From NCBI RefSeq assembly GCF_003002065.1, contig NZ_PVZG01000001.1, positions 682,001-746,000 of the forward strand: 64,000 bases of DNA, written 5' to 3'. Below are positions 1-8,800 of this stretch, piece after piece. The notes beneath the pieces were generated by a model. It did no database searches. It was not told where the DNA came from and was given only the letters and a program-made list of their open reading frames with translations. Origin of the DNA: Pseudosporangium ferrugineum (GTDB lineage Bacteria > Actinomycetota > Actinomycetes > Mycobacteriales > Micromonosporaceae). Positions within the stretch are counted from its first letter, which is position 1. The number at the start of each line of letters is the position of its first letter. The translations under genes and the position numbers were made by a program.

Positions 1-638
1 ACCTGCACCGGGTGATCGACCGGCTCAACGCCGACCCGGCGGTGCACGCCCTGCTGATCCAGTACCCGCCGCCCGCGCACCTCGACTACGACGCGGCGCT
101 GATGACCGTCGACCCGGACAAGGACGTCGACGGCATGCACCCGCTGAACCTCGGCCGGCTGTCGGTCGGGCTTCCCGGCCCGCGGCCCTGCACCCCGGCC
201 GGCATCGAGGCGCTGCTGGCGCACCACGAGATCCCGGTCGCCGGGCGCGAGGTGGTCATTCTCGGCCGCGGCGCGACCATCGGCCGGCCGCTGGCCATGA
301 TGCTGGCGCAGAAGCGCCCGACCGCCAACGCGGCGGTGACCGTCGTGCACACCGGCGTGCCGGACTGGGAGCGCTACACCCGGCGGGCCGAGATCCTGGT
401 CGCCGCCGCCGGCGTGCCGGGCATCATCCAGCCGGAGCACGTACGGCCGGGCGCCACGGTGATCGGCGCCGGGGTCCGGTACGAGGGCCGCCGCCTGCTG
501 CCCGACGTGGCCGAGGAGGTCGCGCGGGTCGCCGGCGCCGTGACGCCGCGGATCGGGGGCGTCGGCCCGACCACCGTCGCCATGCTGTTCCGCAACGCGA
601 TCGAGGCCGCGGAGAAGGCGGCCGGCGTCAGCCGCTGA
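1..638 (+). CDS. folD: Bifunctional methylenetetrahydrofolate dehydrogenase/cyclohydrolase FolD, 5'-truncated by the window edge
   Basis: The reading frame is open from the first bases (codons in phase with position 3), so the true start lies upstream and about 211 C-terminal residues are visible. FolD interconverts 5,10-methylene-THF, methenyl-THF and 10-formyl-THF in cytoplasmic one-carbon metabolism. Visible family blocks are the DKDVDG stretch, PCTPAGIEALL, the Rossmann segment VVILGRGATIGRPLAMML and the C-terminal GGVGPTTVAMLFRNAI. The substrate loop reads QYPPP where most family members have QLPLP, and PRIGGVGPTT replaces the usual PVPGGVGPMT. This looks like a divergent actinobacterial form, not a broken gene. 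The last 11 bases overlap the stop region of the convergent GH26 gene. Confidence 0.93.
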   Translation, partial: LHRVIDRLNADPAVHALLIQYPPPAHLDYDAALMTVDPDKDVDGMHPLNLGRLSVGLPGPRPCTPAGIEALLAHHEIPVAGREVVILGRGATIGRPLAMMLAQKRPTANAAVTVVHTGVPDWERYTRRAEILVAAAGVPGIIQPEHVRPGATVIGAGVRYEGRRLLPDVAEEVARVAGAVTPRIGGVGPTTVAMLFRNAIEAAEKAAGVSR

Positions 639-1683
639 AGCGGGCGCTCTTCGCCATCGCCACGTACGCCGCCAGCGACTCGGCGTCGGTGTCGATGCGC
701 CACTTCTCCGTGTACCCGGGGTGGGTGTCGGTGTCGAACCAGGTCACCCCGCCCACCGCCGGGTGCGCCTGCACCCACTTCGCGAACAGCGTGATCCAGT
801 CCGCCTTCGTCCGGCCGCCCCGGTCCACCGCGCCCACCTCGGTGATCAGGATCGGCTTGCGGGCGGCGTACGAGCGGTAGATCGGCCCGAACAGCGTCTC
901 CGGCTTCTCGTGGTGCAGGTTGTAGCCGGAGACGCCGACCCAGTCGACGTACTTGTCGCCGGGGTAGAGGGTGGCGTACGTGTTCCAGTCCGCGACCGGC
1001 GCGGAGTTCCAGTTGGGGCTCCACACCCAGGAGACGTTGTCCGCGCCCTGCTCGCCGAAGATGCGGTGCAGCCGCCGCCAGGACTCGATGAAGCCGCCGG
1101 GGTCCTTGTCGTTGCGGGCGGCGCCCCAGCCGTACCAGTCGCCGTTCATCTCCCAGGCCCAGCGCAGCAGCAGCGGGCGGCCGAACGACTTGAGCCGCCG
1201 GGCGGCACGCGCGATCAGGGCGTCGCTGGCGCCGGAGGTGATGGCGTCGTACCGGGTGCCGCGCCAGGACACCATCGGGAACGCGTGCCCCGGCAGGCCC
1301 TCGATCGAGCGCGGCAGCAGATCCTCCCAGTCGTAGAAGACGTGCAGGATCCGCTCGTCGCGGCCGGTCTGGGTGCGGCGCAGCGCCTGCGCCTCGGTGC
1401 GGGTCCGCCCGGACAGGTCCAGGTACGCGCCGAGCAGCGCCCGGCCGGGGCGGAACGGCACCGGGCCGCCGCCGCGGGTCACCACGGCGGGCGGCGGGGC
1501 GGCCGGCGGGCGCGGCGTGCCGGACGCGGTCCGGCCCGGGGAGCTGGTCGCCTCCGCCGGGGTGTCCTCCGGGCGGAAGCGGAACGCGGCCACGGCGGCC
1601 ACGGGCACCGCCGCCAGCGCGGTGAGGCCGAGGACGTGGCGCCGGGCCAGCATGCGACGCGGTGCGCGGTGGGCGGGGCTCAT
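628..1683 (-). CDS. Secreted or membrane-anchored glycoside hydrolase family 26 protein (beta-mannanase-like)
   Basis: A 351-residue protein. The N-terminus has RRHVLG followed by a hydrophobic stretch (about residues 14-34), suggesting Tat export or a membrane anchor, then a Pro/Thr/Ala-rich linker to about residue 78. The catalytic barrel shows the GH26 acid/base motif WEMNGDWYGWG (Glu178) and the nucleophile motif ITEVGA (Glu282). GH26 enzymes hydrolyse beta-1,4-mannans or mixed beta-glucans; the substrate cannot be read here. The residue before the acid/base Glu is Trp, where many mannanases have His. The ATG at 1681-1683 overlaps the deacetylase stop by 4 bases, so the two genes are translationally coupled and may act together on an envelope or extracellular polysaccharide. 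Confidence 0.85.
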   Translation of the reverse strand: MSPAHRAPRRMLARRHVLGLTALAAVPVAAVAAFRFRPEDTPAEATSSPGRTASGTPRPPAAPPPAVVTRGGGPVPFRPGRALLGAYLDLSGRTRTEAQALRRTQTGRDERILHVFYDWEDLLPRSIEGLPGHAFPMVSWRGTRYDAITSGASDALIARAARRLKSFGRPLLLRWAWEMNGDWYGWGAARNDKDPGGFIESWRRLHRIFGEQGADNVSWVWSPNWNSAPVADWNTYATLYPGDKYVDWVGVSGYNLHHEKPETLFGPIYRSYAARKPILITEVGAVDRGGRTKADWITLFAKWVQAHPAVGGVTWFDTDTHPGYTEKWRIDTDAESLAAYVAMAKSARFSG

Positions 1684-2492
1684 GTCAGGTTCCGCCCGGC
1701 GGCCCGGGCCAGTCGGCGGGCCACCCGCCAGCCCGGCTGGGCCAGCCGCTTGAGCCGGGGCACCAGCGGCGAACCCCCGCCGGCCACCAGGGCCACCAGG
1801 TCGGCGCCGGTCAGGTCGGGGGTGGGCTGCAGGCGGGGTACGGCGAACCGCCGCTCCCCCGGCGTGTGCAGCCGCCGGCCGACCTCGGTCGCGTTGTCGT
1901 GCCCCGCGGCGAGCACGGCGGCCCGCACCTTGGCGCCGTTGTAGCCGTGCGGGTAGGCGAAGCTGCGCACCCGCCTGCCGAGGCGCTGCTCCAGCTCGTC
2001 CTTGCTGCGTACGGTCTCCTCGCGCAGCTGGGCGGCGGGCAGCACGTCGAGCGGGTGGTGCACGAGGCTGTGGTTGCCGATCTCGACCCCGGCGTCGGCG
2101 ACCTCGGCCAGCTCCTCCCAGCTGAGCAGCGCGCCGAAGTCCGGTGACCAGCGGCCGAGCCAGTCGGCGTGCCGGCCGAGGTGGCCGACGGAGGCGTACA
2201 GGGTGGCGCCGGCGCCGGCCTCGGCGAGCACCGGCACGGCCGCCGTCAGGAAGTCGCGGTAGCCGTCGTCGAAGGTGACGGCGAGCAGCCGGTCGGTGCA
2301 GCCGGCGTCGAGCAGGTCGAGCGCCTCGGTCAGCCCGACCAGCCGGTAACCGGCCGCGGTGAGCGCGGCGAGGTGCTCCGCGAGGCGCGCCGGGGGCACC
2401 GCCAGGTCGCGCAGCGGCCCGGCGACGGCGGACACCGAGTGGTACATGAGCGCCGGCATGGTCTCCCACGCAGGCCGCGCAGCCACGGTCAC
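1680..2492 (-). CDS. Polysaccharide deacetylase (NodB-homology, CE4)
   Basis: A 270-residue protein with a NodB-homology fold. TFDDGY at residues 73-78 supplies the catalytic Asp and metal Asp, and HSLVH at 141-145 supplies the metal-binding His pair. The ALMYHSV block near residue 14 is typical of actinobacterial members. The family removes N- or O-acetyl groups from polysaccharides such as chitin, peptidoglycan or exopolysaccharide, using a divalent metal. No signal peptide is visible, so it is cytoplasmic or exported in an unrecognised way. The GTG start follows a strong GGGGGAGG ribosome site six bases upstream. It is the first gene of a two-gene operon with the GH26 gene. Confidence 0.88.
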   Translation of the reverse strand: MTVAARPAWETMPALMYHSVSAVAGPLRDLAVPPARLAEHLAALTAAGYRLVGLTEALDLLDAGCTDRLLAVTFDDGYRDFLTAAVPVLAEAGAGATLYASVGHLGRHADWLGRWSPDFGALLSWEELAEVADAGVEIGNHSLVHHPLDVLPAAQLREETVRSKDELEQRLGRRVRSFAYPHGYNGAKVRAAVLAAGHDNATEVGRRLHTPGERRFAVPRLQPTPDLTGADLVALVAGGGSPLVPRLKRLAQPGWRVARRLARAAGRNLT

Positions 2493-2662
2493 CGCAATCC
2501 TCCCCCACCCGCTCGGCTATGACCATTATCGGTCGGCGACCGGGCGAGCTTCGGGGTTCACCGAACTCGTCCACGGGGGCCCGGCCTCTGCCGAAAGTCA
2601 TAGGCGCCGATCAGGCTTCGGAGGGAAGCGCGGGCACGGTCGGTGACGGCAGGGTGATACCC

Positions 2663-2905
2663 ATGACATCAGACCGCGCGCGCCGCCTCGCCGAGGCCGC
2701 CTGTGAAGCCGGGCTCGTGCTCGGCCTCACGGCGCTGCCGACCGCCTGGCGCGCCCTGGACGGCGAGCTCATCGTGATCCTGGCCGGAATGTTCGCCGGG
2801 CTCACCGCCGCGACCTACGCGCTACACGCAGTCACGTTCGACTGCTTCAGGCTGACCGCCCAGCGCCAAAAGGGCAGCTTTTCTTATACCCAGCGTAAGG
2901 AATGA
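2663..2905 (+). CDS. Small two-helix membrane protein of unknown function
   Basis: An 80-residue protein. Two hydrophobic stretches (about residues 15-28 and 33-52) suggest a hairpin membrane protein, followed by a basic, polar tail ending in QRKE. The ATG was chosen because AGGG lies eight bases upstream and because the protein begins cleanly before the first helix. No family is recognised. It lies alone between the deacetylase operon (divergent) and the next unknown gene. Confidence 0.6.
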   Translation: MTSDRARRLAEAACEAGLVLGLTALPTAWRALDGELIVILAGMFAGLTAATYALHAVTFDCFRLTAQRQKGSFSYTQRKE

Positions 2906-2935
2906 ACCGTAGGACCTCCTGGCCCGTACCCCGGG

Positions 2936-3622
2936 ATGCACCGTCCTTCGACACCCCCGGGAGTGACCAGGATGTTCCGACTCATCCAACTCCACGCGCA
3001 GCACGGCGTTCCCCGCATCGGCGTGGATCCCGACGGCTACGGCAGCGAGCGGGCCGCGCTGGCCCGTTACCGAGAGACACCGGCGATGTTCTTCGGCGTG
3101 GGCCGCTTCGACGAGTCGGGGCGGCTGGCCGAGATCGTGATGGACACCGCCTGCGGGCCCGCGGTGAACTGTCCGAGACCGGCCGTCGTCGTGCACGCCG
3201 AGACCTTCCAGCGGCTCTGCGACACCTGTTCCTTCGGCCTCGACGTGCTGACCCTGCCCGAGCTGGCGATCCGCCTCGGCGTCGCGGTACGCCTCGCGCC
3301 GGTGATGGCACCGTCCGGCCGCCATGCCGCCCCCGAGGAGAACTGCTCGGTGGGCAACCGGATCGCCCGGGAGTTCGCCCAGCACATCGACGACCCGGTG
3401 TGGCGGATGGAGCTGTGCGCCGAGCTGGCCCGTACGCCCAGCGCCGTCAACGGCCTGCTGATCGGGGTAGGCGCGCTCAGCCACCGGGACGTGCTGGACC
3501 ACTATCCGGCGCTGTGCGCGCTCGGCACCCAGCTGCCCGTCGGCATCCACGCCGACCTGAGCCGGGCCACGTCCCGCCCGCTGTCCCCGGCCGGCGTCAC
3601 CGCCCTGCGTCTCGGTCTCTAG
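2936..3622 (+). CDS. Hypothetical protein, soluble, about 228 residues
   Basis: I do not recognise the family. Base composition at third positions matches neighbouring real genes. There is no signal peptide or membrane segment. Two cysteines occur close together in LCDTCSFG near residue 95 and others are scattered, but no metal-site pattern is clear. The ATG at 2936 has no strong ribosome site. A second ATG at 2972 (MFRLIQLHAQHG) gives a 216-residue product and is equally possible. It starts 30 bases after the small membrane protein in the same direction, so the two may be co-transcribed. Confidence 0.65.
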   Translation: MHRPSTPPGVTRMFRLIQLHAQHGVPRIGVDPDGYGSERAALARYRETPAMFFGVGRFDESGRLAEIVMDTACGPAVNCPRPAVVVHAETFQRLCDTCSFGLDVLTLPELAIRLGVAVRLAPVMAPSGRHAAPEENCSVGNRIAREFAQHIDDPVWRMELCAELARTPSAVNGLLIGVGALSHRDVLDHYPALCALGTQLPVGIHADLSRATSRPLSPAGVTALRLGL

Positions 3623-3659
3623 CCGCGCGGCCCGGCCGGGCGGCGGAGACAATGGCGGG

Positions 3660-4322
3660 ATGCGATCCTTCGACGACCTGGTGCGGCGGGCCCGCGCGCT
3701 CGTGACGGACGGGCGCCGGGCCATCCTCGGCATCGCCGGCGCGCCCGCCGCCGGCAAGACCACCCTGGCCGAGGAACTCGTCGCGGCGATCGCGGCGCAG
3801 GGCCCGCCGGGGTGGGTCGCGCACGTGCCGATGGACGGCTTCCACCTGGCCGACGTGGAGCTGGAACGGCTCGGCAGCCGCGACCGCAAGGGCGCGCCGG
3901 ACACCTTCGACGCCCTCGGCTACGCGGCCCTGCTGCGCCGGCTGCGGGAGGACACCGACGAGATCGTGTACGCCCCCGGCTTCGAACGCGTCATCGAGCA
4001 GCCGATCGCCGGCGCGATCCCGGTGCACCGCGCCGCCCGCCTCATCGTCTCCGAGGGCAACTACCTGCTCGTCGACGACGACCGCTGGGGCGCCGTACGC
4101 CCGCTGCTCGACGAGGTCTGGTACGCCGACCTCGACCCCGAGTCCCGCCTCGCGCGCCTGATCAGCCGGCACCGCCGCTTCGGCAAGGACGAGCAGGCGG
4201 CCGTCGCGTGGGCGACCGGCACCGACGGGCGCAACGCCGCGATCATCGAGGCCACCCGGGATCGGGCCGATCTGCTCGTGCCCCCGGCGCTGATCCGGAG
4301 CATCGGCAACCCGCCACCGTGA
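3660..4322 (+). CDS. Uridine kinase-like P-loop nucleoside/nucleotide kinase family protein
   Basis: A 220-residue cytoplasmic protein. Walker A is GAPAAGKTT at residues 27-35. The MDGFHLAD motif at about 53-60 is the hallmark of the uridine/pantothenate/phosphoribulokinase-like group. SEGNYLLVDDDRW in the middle matches the second conserved block, and the C-terminal RHRRFGKDEQAA region resembles a lid. The family phosphorylates small hydroxylated substrates with ATP (nucleosides, pantothenate, sugars). The substrate of this branch (YggC/FrcK-like) cannot be assigned by eye. Confidence 0.8.
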   Translation: MRSFDDLVRRARALVTDGRRAILGIAGAPAAGKTTLAEELVAAIAAQGPPGWVAHVPMDGFHLADVELERLGSRDRKGAPDTFDALGYAALLRRLREDTDEIVYAPGFERVIEQPIAGAIPVHRAARLIVSEGNYLLVDDDRWGAVRPLLDEVWYADLDPESRLARLISRHRRFGKDEQAAVAWATGTDGRNAAIIEATRDRADLLVPPALIRSIGNPPP

Positions 4323-4346
4323 CGCCGCCCGTGGCAGACTTCACGC

Positions 4347-5528
4347 GTGACAGTCGGTGAAACCGTCGAGACGGCACCCCGGCGACGGCCCGGCCGGGCC
4401 GCCCGCTTCGGCCTCATCATCACAGCGATCCTGCTACTGCTGTTCGGTGTGCCCTGGTGGACGCTGGTCGCCGCCGGCAACCACTGGCCCGGCCCGGTCT
4501 TCGCGGTGGGCACGATCCTCGTCGTCGCGCTCGCCGCGGCCTTCCCGGTGCTCATGTTCACCGGCCACGGCCCGCACCACCGCGACGGCGCCGCCCGCGC
4601 GGCCGACACCCTGCTCGGCGTCGTGTGGGTCCTCTTCACCTGGTCGGTGCTGAGCCTGGTGCTGCGCGCGGTCCTGGCGGTCGCGGGCGTCGCCGACCCG
4701 GACCGCTCCCGCATCGTCACGGCGGTGGTCGCGCTGGTCGCGCTGGTCCTGCTCCTCTGGGGGTACGCCGAAGCGATGCGGGTGTCCCGGGTACGCCGGG
4801 TGGAGGTGACCCTGCCCCGCCTCGGCGCCGGGCTCGACGGCCTGCGGGTCGTGCTGCTGACCGACACCCACTACGGCCCGATCGACCGGGCCCGCTGGTC
4901 GCGGGGCGTCGTGGAGGTGGTCAACTCGCTGGAGCCGGACATCGTCGCGCACACCGGCGACATCGCGGACGGCGAGGTGTCCCAGCGCCGCGAGCAGGCG
5001 GCACCCCTCGGCGACGTCCGCGCGAAACTGGCCCGGGTGTACGTCACCGGCAACCACGAATACTTCAGCGGCGCCCAGCGCTGGGTGGAACACATGGCCT
5101 CGCTGGGCTGGGAGGCGCTGCACAACCGGCACGTGGTCGTGACCCGCGGCGGCAGCAGCCTGATCGTCGCCGGCGTGGACGACCGCACGGCGGCGGGCTC
5201 GGGCGTACCCGGCCACCACATGGACCACGACGCGGCCCTGCGCGGCACCGACCCGTCCCTGCCGATCCTCCTCCTGGCCCACCAGCCCCAGCAACTCACC
5301 GGAGCGGTCGCCCACGGCATCGACCTCCAACTCTCCGGCCACACCCACGGCGGCCAGATGTGGCCGTTCCACTACCTCGTCCGCCTCGACCAGCCGGTCC
5401 TCCAAGGCCTGAGCCACCACGGCGAACGCACCCACCTCTACACCTCCCGCGGCACGGGCTTCTGGGGGCCACCGTTCCGCATCTTCGCCCCGAGCGAGAT
5501 CACCCTCCTCACCCTCCGCGCCGGATGA
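4347..5528 (+). CDS. Membrane-anchored metallophosphoesterase
   Basis: A 393-residue protein. Four hydrophobic helices occupy about residues 21-140, followed by a calcineurin-type phosphoesterase domain. Metal ligands are all present: TDTHYG (Asp173, His175), HTGDIADG (Asp205), VTGNHEYF (Asn236, His237), LLAHQP near 312 and the final SGHTHGGQMWPF. The fold hydrolyses phosphomonoesters or phosphodiesters with two metals; YkuE-type relatives act at the membrane, possibly on lipid headgroups. The GTG start at 4347 lies 24 bases after the kinase stop, so the two may form a unit. Confidence 0.88.
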   Translation: MTVGETVETAPRRRPGRAARFGLIITAILLLLFGVPWWTLVAAGNHWPGPVFAVGTILVVALAAAFPVLMFTGHGPHHRDGAARAADTLLGVVWVLFTWSVLSLVLRAVLAVAGVADPDRSRIVTAVVALVALVLLLWGYAEAMRVSRVRRVEVTLPRLGAGLDGLRVVLLTDTHYGPIDRARWSRGVVEVVNSLEPDIVAHTGDIADGEVSQRREQAAPLGDVRAKLARVYVTGNHEYFSGAQRWVEHMASLGWEALHNRHVVVTRGGSSLIVAGVDDRTAAGSGVPGHHMDHDAALRGTDPSLPILLLAHQPQQLTGAVAHGIDLQLSGHTHGGQMWPFHYLVRLDQPVLQGLSHHGERTHLYTSRGTGFWGPPFRIFAPSEITLLTLRAG

Positions 5529-5535
5529 CCGCGGC

Positions 5536-5745
5536 CTACCTGAAGGGCTCGGTCGTGGTGGGACGTGGCGGTTCGTCCTCGCCCCGCCCGCCGGCGCCCG
5601 GAACTTCGCGATACCGGGGCACCGGACTCTTCGGTGCGTCGGGAACGTCGGCGGGAGGCGTAGCTCCACGCTGATCCGCGCGTTCTTCCGCCGGAATCTG
5701 ATCCACGGGCGTCAGCCCGTGCTCCGGCTCAGGAAAATCGGTCAT
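5536..5745 (-). CDS. Small acidic, proline-rich hypothetical protein
   Basis: A 69-residue protein rich in Pro, Glu and Asp, probably disordered, with no recognised domain. I chose the ATG at 5745 (MTDFPEPEHG). An in-frame ATG at 5754 adds three residues. It lies downstream of the c-di-GMP gene on the same strand and converges with the metallophosphoesterase, leaving only 7 bases between the stops. It is kept because its composition is consistent and it fills the space between two firm genes. Confidence 0.5.
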   Translation of the reverse strand: MTDFPEPEHGLTPVDQIPAEERADQRGATPPADVPDAPKSPVPRYREVPGAGGRGEDEPPRPTTTEPFR

Positions 5746-5821
5746 GTGGCCCATGGTGTGCGCACGGCGACGGGACCGCCAGCGAGCCGGAGGAGTTTGG
5801 CACACCCCCATGGCGGCCGGC

Positions 5822-8800
5822 TCAGGGGTGGGCGGGGAAGTGCCGGGTGACCTCGGCGGCCGGGAGCGGGCGGGAGAAGAGGTAGCCCTGCACGTACGAG
5901 CAGCCGAGTTCGGCGAGGGCCGCCGCCTCCTCCTCGGTCTCGATGCCCTCGGCGATGACCTGGATGCCGAGGTCGAGGCCCATGGCGATCATCAGCCGGA
6001 CCAGCTTGCGGCTGCGGGGGTCGGTCCGCATCCGGGAGACGAAGGAGCGGTCGATCTTCAGGGCGTCGAGGGGGAACCGGTGCAGCGCGGCGAGTGACGA
6101 GTATCCCGTGCCGAAGTCGTCGAGGTGCAGCTTGAAGCCGTCCTCGTTGAGCTGGCGCATGAGGGTGCTGGCGACGTCCTGGTTGTGCATGATGACGCCC
6201 TCGGTGATCTCGAAGATGACCATGGACGAGGGTACGGCGAACTTCTCCAGCGTCTCGTTGACGAACGTCCGCAGTTCGGGGTCCCAGAACTGCCGGTTGG
6301 AGAGGTTGACGCTGACGGCCAGGTCGCCCCACGCCGGGTTGTCGTCCAGCCAGGCCCGGGCCTGGCGGGCGACGGCCTCGATGGTCCAGTGCCCGAGGTC
6401 GCGGATCAGCCCGGTCGACTCGGCGGCCGGCAGGAAGTCGTTCGGGCTGATCATTCCCCGCCTCGGGTGCTGCCAGCGGATCAGCGCCTCGGTCCCCACC
6501 GTGCGCCGGTCGTGCAGGCGCAGGATCGGCTGGTAGTGCAGGTCGAACTGGCCGCCCTCGATGGCCTGCCGCAGGTCGGACTCCAGTTGCAGCTGCTGCA
6601 CGACCCCGGCGTGCATCGACCCGTCGAAGAGCACGTAGCTGCCGCTCCCAGCGGCCTTCGCCCGGTACATGGCGGTGTCGGCGTCGCGCAGGTACTCGTC
6701 GGCGGTGTGGTGGCCGGTCGCGCTGGTGGCGATGCCGGCGGCCGAGCTGACCGCGAGGGTACGGCCGTCGACGTCGATCGGCGCCGAGATGACCGACAGG
6801 ACCCGCACCACGGTGTTCTGCGCCGCGCCCGGATCGTCGAGGTCCTCCAGCAGCAGCACGAACTCGTCGCCGCCGAAGCGGGACACCAGGTCGTTGCGGC
6901 GTACCACCTGGGCGAGGCGTTCGGCCACGTGCACCAGGACCTGGTCGCCGACCTGGTGGCCGAGGCTGTCGTTGATGAGCTTGAAGCCGTCGAGGTCGAG
7001 GAAGACCACCGCGAACAGGTAGCCGCTCTGCCGTTCGGCACGGCGTACCGCCTGCTCCAGCCGTTCCAGGAAGAGCGAGCGGTTGGGCAGGCCGGTGAGC
7101 TGGTCGTAGTACGCGTCGTGCCGGAGCTGCCCCTCGAGCAGCTTGCGGTCGGTGATGTCGGTGATCGAGCCGACCAGCCGGATGACCTGCCCGTCGTCGT
7201 CGCACATCGACCGGCCGTGGTTGAGCATCCACCGGTAACTGCCGTCGGCGGCGCGCAGCCGGTGCTCCAGTTCGGTGGTCGGCGTACGCCCCGAGAGGTG
7301 CCCGGAGAGCATGGCGTGGACGGCGGCCCGGTCCTCGGGGTGCACCCGGGAGATCCACTCGTCCGGCTTCGTGGTGATCTCGTGGTCGGCGCAGCCGAGC
7401 AGCGCCTTCCAGCGGCTGGAGTAGAAGACGGTGCCGGAGGCGAGGTCCCAGTCCCACAACCCGTCGTTGGCGGCCTCCGCCGCGAGCGCGTACCGCTCCT
7501 CGCTGGTCCGGATCTCGTCGAGCAGCGTCTTCTCCGAGTGGATGGCCTGCTCGTTGGTCAGCGCCACCGCCATCAGCACCGCCCAGTGGTTGTACCGCTC
7601 GAACGCGGCCTCGGCGCGCGGGTCGAGGGGGCCGGCCAGGGCGAGGAAACCCCAGTCGCTGCCGGCGAAACGCACCGGCAGGACGTACACGTAGCGGAAG
7701 TCGTCGCCCTGCTCGTCGGCGAGGCCGACCAGCGGCAACGGCGGGAAGGCGGAGACGGCGCAGGTCTCCGGCAGGGCGGGCAGCCGGCCCGCCCGGTCGT
7801 ACGTGCTGACCACGCGGAGGGTGTCCGAGCCGGGCCGGCCGTCCCACAGCCCCAGGCAGCCGGTGCGGAACTCGGTGTCCGCCAGCCATTCCAGGGAGTG
7901 GCCGGCGAGCGTGGGCTGCCGCACCAGATCCGTGCCGATCATGAAGTAGCGGCGCTGGATCTCGCGGTCGTGGTACACCGTCGGCCGGCCCCGCACGTCG
8001 AGGTCGCGGTCCTCGAGCAGGAGCAGGGCCAGGTCGAACACGAGGCGCTCGAAGCGGTTCGCGACCGCGAGGTCGTCCGGGGCGAGCCGCGCGGCCAACG
8101 CCTGGGCGAACGTACGGACGGCGTTGACGATCTGCAGCGGGTTCGGCGACTCCGCCACGAGCCGGCGCAGGTCGGCCGTCGTCGTCCGCAGGTCGTCGGC
8201 GTGGCCGGTCCCCGGCCCGTGCGCGACCGCGGTGAGCAGCGCACCGAGGCGGTCGGCGACCCCGGACAGCACCTGCCGCTGCGACCAGGTCAGCTCCCGG
8301 ACGTCGTGGGCGGCCTCCGCCAGGCCGTCGATGAGGCTCGCGCGGATCAGATCCTCGTCCGGCGCGCCCGGCGCCGCCGTGAAACCGCTCTCCGGGCGGC
8401 AACCGCACGACTCGCGCCGTACGAACGTGACCGGGGTGCAGTGCGCCCCCGGCGCGACCGGGAGGCCCTCGGCGGCGTCGAGGGCGAGGTTGCAGACGGT
8501 GGCTCCGGCGACCAGGAAGCTCTGCGAGATGGTGGACAGCGGCGGCTCGCAGGCGGCGGCCTCGGCGACGTCGTCGAAGCCGATGACCGCCATGTCGGCG
8601 GGCACCTTGACGCCCACCTCGGCCAGGGACCGGATCAGCGCCATGGCGACCAGGTCGGTGACGGCCACCGCGGCGGCGGGCAGCCGGCCGCCGGCCCGCA
8701 GCTGGGCCACCGCCCGGGTGGCGTCGTAGGACTCGTCGAGCGTCCAGTCGACGGCCGCCTTCGGGCGCGGTGTCAGGCCGTGGCGCGCCATGGCCGCCCG

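Noticed and set aside
5751..5813. CCATGGTGTG and CACACCCCCATGG arms downstream of the c-di-GMP gene as a terminator
   Set aside because: The loop is about 40 bases and the stem has a mismatch; too weak to call.
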